Assembly: GCF_042685085.1 (NCBI RefSeq)
Contig: NZ_JBHUMM010000043.1
Span: forward strand, 744,001 to 808,000
Reading direction: 5' to 3'
DNA length: 64,000 nt
Source of the DNA: Marinicrinis sediminis
Lineage (GTDB): Bacteria; Bacillota; Bacilli; Paenibacillales; KCTC-33676
In this document: positions 54,100-62,612 of the stretch, piece after piece
How the letters are laid out: each line of letters starts with the position of its first letter
Position numbering within the stretch: the first letter of the stretch is position 1
Made by a program: the position numbers and the translations under genes
Notes under the pieces: generated by a model
The model's database searches: none
What the model saw: the letters and a program-made list of their open reading frames with translations, nothing else
Told to the model about the DNA's origin: nothing

Positions 54100-54564
54100 A
54101 TGTGTAGACAATATAAATCTATTTTATTAATACTGCTAATTTTCATAACAGCCTGTAGTACAAATGGAAAAAACATTACTGGGTACATTGTAAAAAAGGA
54201 CCAAGATGGACGTGTTTTAATTACTAACAATTCAAGTGAGAGCTATAATGCCATATGGTTTGTTATGTCTGAAAAAACTAAAATTACAGGAACTGAAAAT
54301 AACGGTCAAGTTTTTGTTGGTCAGCAAGTAACGGTTGCATATTCAGGGAATATTGACCAGTCAAATCCCCCCATATCAAGTGCAACCAACATAAAAATTC
54401 TTAATTCTAATGCGAATGCAAAAAAAGTTAAAGAAGCAATTGAAAAATCCACCTTTATTAACGGCATTCCTGTAATAAATGATATTAAAGCAAATGGTGA
54501 AAACTGGATCTTTAGTATTACTGATTTAGATTCTAAAAAGAAAGAAGAAATTACTTTGAATTAG
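54100..54564 (+). CDS. DUF3221-type lipoprotein
   Basis: 154 residues from the ATG at 54100, which has AAAGGAG four bases upstream. The signal ends in FITAC, a lipobox. ITGYIVKKDQDGRVLITNN and FVGQQVTVAYSGNIDQSNPP match the DUF3221 (YobA-like) core, a small beta domain on the outer membrane face. It is intact, unlike the protease before it. It could be a protease inhibitor or immunity-like partner by position, but nothing proves this. Confidence 0.78.
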   Translation: MCRQYKSILLILLIFITACSTNGKNITGYIVKKDQDGRVLITNNSSESYNAIWFVMSEKTKITGTENNGQVFVGQQVTVAYSGNIDQSNPPISSATNIKILNSNANAKKVKEAIEKSTFINGIPVINDIKANGENWIFSITDLDSKKKEEITLN

Positions 54565-54686
54565 TAGATATAATGGGAAAATAAGGTAAATCAACTCAAA
54601 CTTTTGTCGTCAAACAGTCAGTGTTGTAGTTGTCTGAAGACATAAATTAAGGCTAATTAAATGAATATGGGATTTCTTTGATTATA

Positions 54687-54728
54687 GGCCCAAGTTATTG
54701 TCAATATCCAACGACAAGAACTTGGGCC
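54687..54728 (+). terminator. Long hairpin behind the passenger genes
   Basis: GGCCCAAGTT and AACTTGGGCC are perfect arms with an inner TTGTC/GACAA stem, followed by ACTTTTTAG. From 54565 to 55010 I see no gene. Confidence 0.65.
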
Positions 54729-55010
54729 ACTTTTTAGGAGTATGAAAGAATATAAATCATAACAGAAAGACCAACAGCCTGAATACCGTCGTTCTAATGA
54801 GTGGGGTGCTCCGACATAATTCAACCACCCCAAGGGTAGAGATACCTCCTAGATACAAATGCAGGACAAGAAAACTTGCTCTGACTTGCCGAGGCACTTC
54901 TCTTTCTATGGTTAAAAAAGTCAGTCACATCAAGGCTTCAGAGTTATGAAATTGATTCAAATAGCTAAGAGAATAGTCATTAAACTAACGGGAGACGATA
55001 GCTTAAATAA

Positions 55011-55034
55011 CCGCCTTAACGTCAAGGCGGTTTT
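55011..55034 (+). terminator. Terminator near the right end of the element
   Basis: CCGCCTT and AAGGCGG around AACGTC, followed by TTTTC. Confidence 0.75.
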
Positions 55035-55077
55035 CTTATGGTTATACATCAACATTAAATTTTAACATAGCCTTTCT

Positions 55078-55271
55078 AAAAGCGGGTGATGGGAATACTC
55101 CGTTCCTCCATCGAATAGCAGCTCGTTCGATGATGTATCCCTGTTACTGGCGGTCAGAACGGACGCTCAGCCTATTCTGCTTTTCCCTCGATGTCTTCAC
55201 GGCTGGTCGAACCCGGCGTGGCTTCTCATCCGCTTCACCCAACAAAAAAAGAGCCAAGCGGCTCTTTTTTT
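55078..55271. repeat. Repeat unit copy B with tRNA-Gly 3' end
   Basis: It begins AAAAGCGGGTGATGGGAAT, identical to the last 15 bases of tRNA-Gly (minus strand) plus flank, then runs through TACTCCGTTCCTCCATCG to the GAGCC/GGCTC hairpin. Copy C is nearly identical over about 190 bases. The short reading frames in it are not genes. Confidence 0.9.
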
Positions 55272-55362
55272 GTTCCACAGCAGAAGGTTTTCTACTTGGC
55301 GATAAAAATATCCACTTTACGCGGTCGCTCATCTTGCATAACTCCGATTTGTGATTTTTATC

Positions 55363-55557
55363 AAAAGCGGGTGATGGGAATACTCCGTTCCTCCATCGAA
55401 TAGCAGCTTGTTCGATGATGTATCCCTGTTACTGGCGGGCGGAACGGACGCTCAGCCTATTCTGTCTTTCCCACGATGTCTTCACGGCTGGTCGAACCCG
55501 GCGTGGCTTCTCATCCGCTCCACCCAACAAAAAAAGAGCCAAGCGGCTCTTTTTTCT
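55363..55557. repeat. Repeat unit copy C with tRNA-Gly 3' end
   Basis: Same layout as copy B, ending in the GAGCCAAGCGGCTC hairpin and TTTTTTCTAAAAGCGGG, where the real tRNA-Gly begins. B and C are 285 bases apart, and C to the tRNA is 195 bases. Confidence 0.9.
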
Positions 55558-55560
55558 AAA

Positions 55561-55631
55561 AGCGGGTGATGGGAATCGAACCCACGCTACCAGCTTGGAA
55601 GGCTGGAGTTCTACCATTGAACTACACCCGC
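55561..55631 (-). tRNA. tRNA-Gly (UCC)
   Basis: 71 bases. GCGGGTG and CACCCGC form the acceptor stem, GGTTCGATTCC the T arm, and the anticodon loop CTTCCAA gives UCC. CCA is not encoded. Confidence 0.95.
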
Positions 55632-55640
55632 GTATTTAAG

Positions 55641-55717
55641 TGGTCGGGACGACACGATTTGAACATGCGACCCCCTGGTCCCAAACCAGGTGCTCTACCA
55701 AGCTGAGCTACGTCCCG
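55641..55717 (-). tRNA. tRNA-Pro (UGG)
   Basis: 77 bases with encoded CCA. CGGGACG and CGTCCCG form the acceptor stem, TTTGGGA is the anticodon loop (UGG), and TGTTCAAATC is the T loop. It lies 9 bases upstream of tRNA-Gly in the same orientation. Confidence 0.95.
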
Positions 55718-55993
55718 GATGCTAACTCCTAACCACAATGGGGAGTTGAGCTTGAATCACAAAAATGATTGTAACACACAAAGATGACTCTGCCAACCCC
55801 CAAAAAATGGTCTGATCCAATATCACTTGAAGTCGAATATTCGCTTTTGATTCTTCCGCATTCTGATGCTTATAAAGTGTTCATTTTGTTCCCGTTGAGC
55901 ATACTGGCTAAGATTGCCGTTTATCAGATCTATCAGGAAATATGCTATACGAATGTCAACGGATTGCGCTTCTTGCCTTTCCCACTCCATAAC

Positions 55994-58450
55994 TTATGTC
56001 ATTACACCCGACCGTTCTTTACCTTTGCGAATTAGATACTTGCCCGTAATAGAAACTGGATTGTCCAGCAAGTCTTGTGGGGATCCTGTCGCCATGACAT
56101 TTCCACCACCAGACCCTCCTTCTGGACCAAGTTCAATTAGCCAGTCACAGCACGCCAGGACTTCATGATTGTGTTCAATGACCAGCACTGAATTGCCATT
56201 GCTTACTAATTCGTCCAAAAGAGCGATGAGCTGTGCCGTATCGTACAGACTCAAGCCTGTTGTCGGTTCATCCATGACATACAGAATGTTACCTTTTCTT
56301 TTTTTGCCGATTTCTTTGGCGAGTTTGAGCCGTTGTGACTCTCCTCCACTCATCGTTGAAGTTGGCTGTCCAAGGGTCATGTAACCCATGCCTATTCGCT
56401 CCATAACTTCTAGTGTGGATATAATGCCCTTATGCTCTTGAAAGAAAGTCACCGCTTCTGACACTTGCAAATCCAGGACGTCCGAGATGGTTTTCCCCTT
56501 ATACCTTACTTTCAGAGCCGTTTCATTGTAGCGACTGCCTTTACATTCCTCGCAAGTCTTATAGATTTTCATGGCTGCACCAGGAAAAATGGCCATTCGG
56601 CCACTGCCTCCACATTCCGGACAGGCGCCATCTGAGTTGAAAGAAAAATGCCCCGCAGTTAATTGCAATCGCTTGGCTTCCGGCAGATCGGCAAACAGTT
56701 TCCGAACTTTGTTCCAAATCTGAATAAAAGTGACGGGATTAGAGTTATTGTTTCGTCCAATCGGGGATTGCGAAACCTCTGCAAATCCGGATAGATTCTC
56801 GACACCGTCCAGGCTCTGCGCCAAGGTTTGTATCAAGGAGGAATCATCCTCAATCTGACTGTCATCAAGAGATCGATGGCTATTGTTGGATGAATCACGG
56901 AAATGGCTTCGTAACAATGGCACCAGCGTATCAGAGATGAGTGAGCTTTTACCGCAACCCGATACACCTGCCACCCCAACAAGAACACCTAGAGGAATGG
57001 AGACTGTAATGTCCTTCAAATTATTTGTTCGGGCATGACGGATGGTCAGACTTGGGGTGTGTGCAGCCCTGAACAGATTGGTTCTCAACGTTCGGACAGG
57101 CATCTTCACTCGACCAGACAAATATTAGCCAGTCAAAGAGTGTTCACATTGCAGCAATCCTGCATAACTGCCTTCATATACGACCTCTCCGCCTTCAACG
57201 CCGGCTTTGGGGCCAATGTCGATAATATGATCAGCCATTTCGATGGTGCTTTTATCGTGTTCGACAACGATCACGGTATTCCCGATTTCCTTCAATGCTC
57301 GGATCGATTTGAGCAGTTCCGCTTTTTCCGATTCATGAAGACCGACAGTCGGCTCATCAAGAATGTAAATGAGGGATTCCATCTTGGATTCCAGATGGGC
57401 GTGCAGGAAGAGACGCTGAATCTCGCCACCACTGAGCGAAGACATCTCTCTGTATAGAGACAAGTGCCCGAGACGGGCTTTTGTTAAAGATGAGGTTTTA
57501 GACATGACATCTTCAATCAGATTCGTGCCGGACTGGGAGAATCTGCGTTGCTGTAAGGTCGATTCGAAAAAGGCCTTTACCTCCACGAGCGTCATTTTAC
57601 CCACTTCGCCGATCTGTTTTCCATGGATCAACACCCGGCGTGCTTTTTCTCCTACACGGTAACCATCACACTCCGGACATTCGATCAGCTCATATAGACC
57701 CTGGAGATACTCCCCTTTGTTATGACGAATTTGCAAGATTCTGGAGAGACAGAAACTTTGATTCGCGCTGTTATTCGTGTAGTGTCCATTTATGACTTCG
57801 TCCTTTACTTCCTCCGGCAGCTGCGAGTAAGGCATATCCATGTAGGATTTGAGATTACGCTCTACCACCCTGCCAATGCCAGGCGTGACTTCGATCGAGT
57901 GGAAGATTTCACGAACTGTCGTCCTTTCGTTAGGCACCAGCTTTTCCATATTGACGTGGTAATAAGCTCCTCGTCCGGAGCAAGTCATACACATCCCATT
58001 CGCATGGTTATACGAAAAGAAGCCGATTTCCAGACGTTCCTCTTCATTTCCACATTTGTGGCAGATCACTCCCCTCTCGATCAAAGCATCACACTCAGAG
58101 CAGATCAATTGACCTTCACTTGAATAAAGAAGGCTAAGCAGATTCCAAATATGAGTTCGCGTACCAACTGTCGATCTTGGATTGCTCTGGCGAACGATGC
58201 TCTGCTGCACCGCAACAGTAGGTCCTATGCCTGAAATACGGTCAAACTTGCGTTCCTCTTCCAGACCGTCAAACATGCCGATAGACTGAAGATATTCCCT
58301 GCGTCCTTCTTCAAATACGATATCGAACATGAGACTGGATTTACCAGAACCGCTGACACCGGTTGCAACGGTCACCTTGTTTTTTGGAATGGAGATGTCA
58401 ATATTTTTGAGATTGTGTACACGAGCTCTCTGAATATGGATCGGCTTCAT
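55994..58450 (-). pseudogene. UvrA-like ABC ATPase split by one in-frame stop
   Basis: One reading frame of about 817 codons with a single TAA at 57125-57127. The N half has Walker A GVSGSGKSSL, signature SLSGGEIQRL and EHD; the C half has GVSGCGKSSL, zinc motif CPECGGSG, TMSGGESQRL and VLVIEH. At the break the sequence reads SLTG-stop-YLSGR, where UvrA proteins have SLTGQYLSGR, so a Gln codon (CAA) has become TAA. It is shorter than UvrA proper (about 950), like UvrA2/DrrC-type proteins linked to DNA-binding drug tolerance. TTG at 57121 could restart the C half. Confidence 0.85.
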
Positions 58451-58539
58451 TTACTCAACTCCCATTATTAGTCATGTATCTGGCTACTTTTTTTGAATGT
58501 AAGTAGTCAATCCGGTGTCCATGTATATAGAAATAATCC

Positions 58540-58833
58540 CTAGACTTTTACATTCCTCGAACTTCCTTTCTCCAATCGTTGAGTCACAGTACTGAGACCC
58601 ACAGCTAAACTAGAAGCAAATGCTTCAAAGATAAAGAACATGGGAAACAATAATTCTGTTCCTGCCAACAATGCGGACGAATTGGGGTTCAACATTTCGA
58701 AGTCCAAACCCAATTTCCCTAACCATAACTTATTATAAAATATTTTTCTACTATTTTTTGTAATTATTTTGTTTGATCTGTTTTCAGTCGTTCCTTGATA
58801 TCTGGTCGCTTCACTATGTGTTTGAATCATCAC
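58540..58833 (-). CDS. Small hypothetical protein, doubtful
   Basis: 97 codons between the UvrA-like gene and the tRNAs. One hydrophobic stretch (ALLAGTELLFPMFFIFEAFASSLAVGL) could be a membrane helix. There is no clear ribosome site or known motif. The rest of 58451-59006 shows nothing I can name. Confidence 0.25.
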   Translation of the reverse strand: MMIQTHSEATRYQGTTENRSNKIITKNSRKIFYNKLWLGKLGLDFEMLNPNSSALLAGTELLFPMFFIFEAFASSLAVGLSTVTQRLEKGSSRNVKV

Positions 58834-59006
58834 TTATACCTTGTTATAAGTGATGATTAGCAAATTCCTCTATATACTTTTCATTGCAATGTCAATGACA
58901 CTCTCTTAGACTGCTATCAATCATGCCATATGTAACAAGACAAAACAAAAAATCCAACAGACAAAGTTCTGTTGGACAGTGGATTTCATTCTACTTATGT
59001 ATACGA

Positions 59007-59085
59007 TACCGGCGAGAGGACTCGAACCTCCACGGTTTCCCAAACGATTTTGAGTCGTTCGCGTCTGCCATTCCGCCACGCCGGC
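59007..59085 (-). tRNA. tRNA-Leu (CAA)
   Basis: 79 bases. Acceptor GCCGGCG with CGCCGGT, anticodon stem AACGA/TCGTT with loop CTCAAAA (CAA), T loop GTTCGAGTC. The variable arm is short for a leucine tRNA. Confidence 0.9.
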
Positions 59086-59115
59086 GCAATTCAATATTTC
59101 TAATCCAGACTGAAA

Positions 59116-59192
59116 TGGCGTGCCCTGAGAGATTCGAACTCCCGACCTTTTGATTCGTAGTCAAACGCTCTATCCAGCTGAGCTAAGGGCAC
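59116..59192 (-). tRNA. tRNA-Arg (ACG)
   Basis: 77 bases with encoded CCA. GTGCCCT and AGGGCAC form the acceptor stem, CTACGAA the anticodon loop (ACG, read as ICG), AGTTCGAATCT the T arm. Confidence 0.95.
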
Positions 59193-59195
59193 TTA

Positions 59196-59238
59196 TGGAG
59201 CGGACGACGAGATTCGAACTCGCGACCCTCGCCTTGGC
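59196..59238 (-). tRNA. tRNA-Gly (GCC), 5' half lost in the assembly gap
   Basis: The visible 43 bases are the anticodon GCC, 3' anticodon stem, T arm GAGTTCGAATCTC and acceptor GTCCGCTCCA. The 5' half falls in the N run that follows. Confidence 0.85.
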
Positions 59239-59248
59239 NNNNNNNNNN
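59239..59248. other. Assembly gap (10 N)
   Basis: Ten N interrupt a tRNA gene, a usual place for contigs to break. The true distance and even the adjacency of the two sides are unknown. Confidence 0.99.
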
Positions 59249-59463
59249 ATAAACAGTCTGTACAATTTTTTATTTTTTATTGTCAACTTTAATAAAAAGG
59301 CTGTTAGATTAAAGGTAAATACAAAATAACAAGGAATAAAAACAAATATGAGCAGAATATCTGTAAATAATGGAAATTCATTTTCCGTATAATTTGGCCA
59401 AAAAGAAATAATACCAAGTAATGCTAATCCAAGTGTAATGAATAACCACAAGGTATATCTCAT
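59249..59463 (-). CDS. Small membrane protein, C-terminus lost in the gap
   Basis: About 71 residues from the ATG at 59463 (GGGAGGTGAAAGT upstream) to the gap. Two hydrophobic spans are visible: LWLFITLGLALLGIISFW and DILLIFVFIPCYFVFTFNLTAFLL. The family is unknown. The 256 bases upstream to 59720 contain no gene I can support. Confidence 0.55.
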
Positions 59464-59719
59464 ACTTTCACCTCCCAGTTCTGAACACGGCCTGTCTATT
59501 TAGGTGTGACATTCATGGTGATGAGTTAAAGCATCTTTAGAAGAGCGTCATCTGTCGGGAAAATGCTCTTTCCTTTGGAAACCAATCTCCTGCTCTTATT
59601 TTAATTCATTTAAGAGTTACACAATCTAGTTACAGACTCGAGTCGCTCATATTGGGTTCTCCTGTAATCAATGGTGGTGTGGTAACTTCCATTTTACACG
59701 ATACCAGACATGGGCTCTT

Positions 59720-60160
59720 TTGTTTTCTGCTAGCTGTCGCATTTTATTTTACAATTGGAAAAATCCATCCTTACAGCTCGTCCAGGTAAATCAAGAATGC
59801 GGCCTATTTATTGATTTCAATGTCTTGTATATGGTTCCGGTTTATCCGGATCATGAGCCGTTAGATGACGGCACGAAAGCATACAAAACAGTATCCCAAA
59901 AAAGTCTTGGCATGCAAGCTAGAAATAGTGATGAACAACCCTTATCGTTTGATCAGTTTAAAGAAATGGTAATTACAGCATATAATCATGCGATTCAAGG
60001 TGAGGATATAATAAACCAGCCTTCCCGTTTATCCAGGTTGGCTGGTTTCCTTATGTTTGCATATTCTCAGGCTTCTGCTTCAGAGAAGACCTCTGATGTA
60101 CCAGAAACCATCTCTGCTTTTTTTATTGGTGAGGATATCTTACCATTGCCAATAGACTAA
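59720..60160 (+). CDS. Hypothetical protein, possibly a gene remnant
   Basis: Up to 146 codons. The part from about residue 38 (VPVYPDHEPLDDGTKAY through LSFDQFKEMVITAYNHA) reads like a genuine soluble protein, but the first 30 residues do not and there is no clear ribosome site. It may be the 3' piece of a larger gene. It ends three bases beyond the stop of the convergent GH30 gene. Confidence 0.35.
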   Translation: MFSASCRILFYNWKNPSLQLVQVNQECGLFIDFNVLYMVPVYPDHEPLDDGTKAYKTVSQKSLGMQARNSDEQPLSFDQFKEMVITAYNHAIQGEDIINQPSRLSRLAGFLMFAYSQASASEKTSDVPETISAFFIGEDILPLPID

Positions 60161-61500
60161 ATGATAATCGTTTGGATAGAGCGAGCCGGAATGCTGGATT
60201 GTGCGATATGGTCACGCATTCTGATCGTGTATGGCAATGCTTGTTCACTTCTATTCATGACAACTAGTGTAATCGTACGGTCAGCTTGCTGGAATGCCAC
60301 CGTTTCCAGCTTGTCTGTATATTTGGTGCTCGCGATTCTATTCGCACCTGGACGAATATATTTACTGAAATGCCCGATATAATAATAGGAGCTTTCATAA
60401 TGTACGGTGTTTGTATTCGTATCGGCAATAATAGGAGCATCACAGTAATTGTGTACGTGATTCGGTCCTCCCTGTTCGTCCAGCACGATATTCCAATCCG
60501 TCCATGCCGTCATCCAGTTATTCAGATTTCCCATGATGTCATGTCCGTAGCGCTCACCTGTCTCCCAAGCGCCTAAATGAACGCCGCCTTCTTGACATCC
60601 TTCGGTAAACACCAGCTTTTTATCAGGGAAGCGGTCATGTACAGCTGCCAATGCTTCAAAGTGATCGCCGGAATACCAATGGAAGCCAATCCCCCAAATA
60701 TATTTTGCTGCTTGTTCATCTTCAAATGCCACTTTTGCGCGATCATATACTCTTTCTTTATTGTGATCCCATATCATAATTTTAATATGGGACAAGCCAT
60801 GCTTTTCCAAGGTCGGTCCCAAGTAATCTCGTACAAACTCCTTCTCTTCCTCTGCATTATACATACATGAATCCCATACTTGTTTGGCGTTCGCCTCATT
60901 TTGTACCGTTAGACCCCACATCGCAATACCTTCCTCTGCATAGGCCTGGATGTACTTGACAAAATAGTTTGCCCAGGTTTGCCAATATTGCTTGATCAGC
61001 TGTCCACCATTATTCATCTCTCCGTTCGTTTTCATCCAGGCAGGAGGGCTCCATGGAGAGGCGAACAATTTGAAGTCATCTCCAGTAGCTGTTTGTGCTT
61101 GCTGTAGGAGAGGAATCAGCGCTTCCTTGTCTCTGCTAATGTCGAATTGCTTCAGCTCCGGGTCTTCCTTTTCTACATAGGCGTAGTTGCCGAGCGAAAA
61201 ATCGCAGCTGTTGATATGTGTTCTGCAAAACGTATATCCGAGGCCATTTTCCTCGTCAAAATAAGCACACATGATTTCTTCTTGCTTGTCCTTACTCATC
61301 TTGTTAATCGTTACGGCTGATGCTTCTGTAAGCGCGCCCCCGAACCCTACAATTTCCTGGTATTGAACATCTTCATACACATTGATAAGTTGATTTTCCA
61401 ATCCTTTTTCATCATATTGAAAGGTTAAGGGTTCCTTTACTGTTAAGCGATCGTTGGAGTGTTTGGAGGTCTGAATAAGCTTTGCTTTTTTATTGTGCAT
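60157..61500 (-). CDS. GH30-family glycosidase (glucosylceramidase-like)
   Basis: 447 residues. The catalytic acid/base is in GLTVQNEANAKQ and the nucleophile in LVFTEGCQEGG, both standard for GH30. IVGFGGALTEASAVTI at the start and the C-terminal beta domain complete the family plan. There is no signal peptide, so it works inside the cell on imported beta-glucosides or similar substrates. It is divergent from an AraC regulator that probably controls it. Confidence 0.93.
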   Translation of the reverse strand: MHNKKAKLIQTSKHSNDRLTVKEPLTFQYDEKGLENQLINVYEDVQYQEIVGFGGALTEASAVTINKMSKDKQEEIMCAYFDEENGLGYTFCRTHINSCDFSLGNYAYVEKEDPELKQFDISRDKEALIPLLQQAQTATGDDFKLFASPWSPPAWMKTNGEMNNGGQLIKQYWQTWANYFVKYIQAYAEEGIAMWGLTVQNEANAKQVWDSCMYNAEEEKEFVRDYLGPTLEKHGLSHIKIMIWDHNKERVYDRAKVAFEDEQAAKYIWGIGFHWYSGDHFEALAAVHDRFPDKKLVFTEGCQEGGVHLGAWETGERYGHDIMGNLNNWMTAWTDWNIVLDEQGGPNHVHNYCDAPIIADTNTNTVHYESSYYYIGHFSKYIRPGANRIASTKYTDKLETVAFQQADRTITLVVMNRSEQALPYTIRMRDHIAQSSIPARSIQTIII

Positions 61501-61619
61501 CGGATCATCGTCCTTTCTGTATTATCTATCTTTATCATAAAAGGAGATGCGGTATAATTATAGAAACGATATCGCTGAAAACCTCAACGATTTGGCTATT
61601 TTCTGCTGAAGGGAGATGA

Positions 61620-62474
61620 ATGTCCTTGCAGGAACAGACTATGAAAATTCACTTATGCGACTATTCTTTTCATACGGAGCCATTTCGTCAGTTTTATAGA
61701 GACGGACTGGATACGTATATCTTTCGCTTGCAGACAGAAGGAGCGAGCCATGTGCTGGTAAACGGCCAAATGGAGACAATACTGCCAGGAGAGTTGCTGT
61801 TATATGAGCCAGGGGAACCTTACCAGCTAGAGGCTTCGGTGCAAAATGAAGATGATGCAGATGTAAGCGGAGATTACTATGTCATGTGTACCGGCAGCTG
61901 GATTGATCAATGGTGGGCATTGTCCCCTCGACCGAAAAGAACGAAGGTCGCAGAGGATATGCGTCTAAAAGCAATCTGGTATCAATTAATTTTAGAAAAA
62001 AGAAGAATGGAGGACAGTGATCCCGCTTTACTTGCTGCGCTTCTCCAATCGCTATGCTATATGATAGATCGCGCTATTCAGGAAAACTCCCACTTGCCTT
62101 CTAATCCTTCATTTTATGCCTTGAAGATGAAATATTTTATCGAGGAACACGCAACCAAGCGGATGAAGCTGGAGGATGTGGCTGCGCATGTCGGATTAAG
62201 TGTGTCCAGAACAGGACATCTCTTCAAATCAGAGTATGGCATGTCCGTGCTGCAATATGCACAAAAAGTGCGGCTAGCGATTGCAATAGAGCTCATGAAG
62301 AACAGCCCAATGACACTGGAGCATGTAGCGGAGATATCTGGCTTTGGCAGTTATTCGTATTTTCATCGCATCTTTCGTGAGCACTACGGCATCTCGCCAG
62401 GTCGATATCGAAAAACTTCCAATAAAAGATATCCGGCGCAGGTAGCACAAAAAGACACCTCGCCGAATACGTGA
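61620..62474 (+). CDS. AraC-family transcriptional regulator (cupin type)
   Basis: 284 residues, ATG after AAGGGAGATGA. The N-terminal cupin-like sugar-sensing domain has ASHVLVNGQ and LLPGELLLYEPGEPYQLEA-type strands (PGELLLYEPGEPYQLE is seen). The C-terminal double helix-turn-helix has MKLEDVAAHVGLSVSRTGHLFK and VAEISGFGSYSYFHRIFREHYGISPGRYR. It is divergent from the GH30 gene across 119 bases and is probably its activator. AGACACCTC and GAGGTGTCT (62453-62461, 62518-62526) may form a loose terminator behind it. Confidence 0.92.
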   Translation: MSLQEQTMKIHLCDYSFHTEPFRQFYRDGLDTYIFRLQTEGASHVLVNGQMETILPGELLLYEPGEPYQLEASVQNEDDADVSGDYYVMCTGSWIDQWWALSPRPKRTKVAEDMRLKAIWYQLILEKRRMEDSDPALLAALLQSLCYMIDRAIQENSHLPSNPSFYALKMKYFIEEHATKRMKLEDVAAHVGLSVSRTGHLFKSEYGMSVLQYAQKVRLAIAIELMKNSPMTLEHVAEISGFGSYSYFHRIFREHYGISPGRYRKTSNKRYPAQVAQKDTSPNT

Positions 62475-62612
62475 CGCATGCACTTCTGATCGCGCATTCG
62501 CTCTCGTTTTCGTGCTGGAGGTGTCTCCATTCATTTATATTTGCTGAATGCTAGGCGATTCATCCCGGGTTTATGAATGATGAATGGGTTTAGAGACCGT
62601 CTTACCAACAGG

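Larger units (their letters stand above)
51436..55073 (+). mobile_element. IS1595-like element with passenger genes
   Basis: Imperfect terminal inverted repeats: the left end starts GCTATGTTAAATTTTGTTGATG, and the right end read on the minus strand is GGCTATGTTAAAATTTAATG then TTGATG. TTCTAAAA stands on both sides (51428-51435 and 55074-55081), an 8 bp target duplication as expected for this family. Inside are a dead transposase, a frameshifted S1 protease and an intact DUF3221 lipoprotein. It is clearly more AT-rich than the flanks. Joining the flanks restores the repeat sequence seen at 55545-55575, which confirms the boundaries. Confidence 0.82.

Noticed and set aside
55144..55617. Small frames of about 62 codons in the repeat units
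   Set aside because: They are repeated non-coding sequence around a tRNA 3' end and terminators; similarity between copies is at the DNA level.
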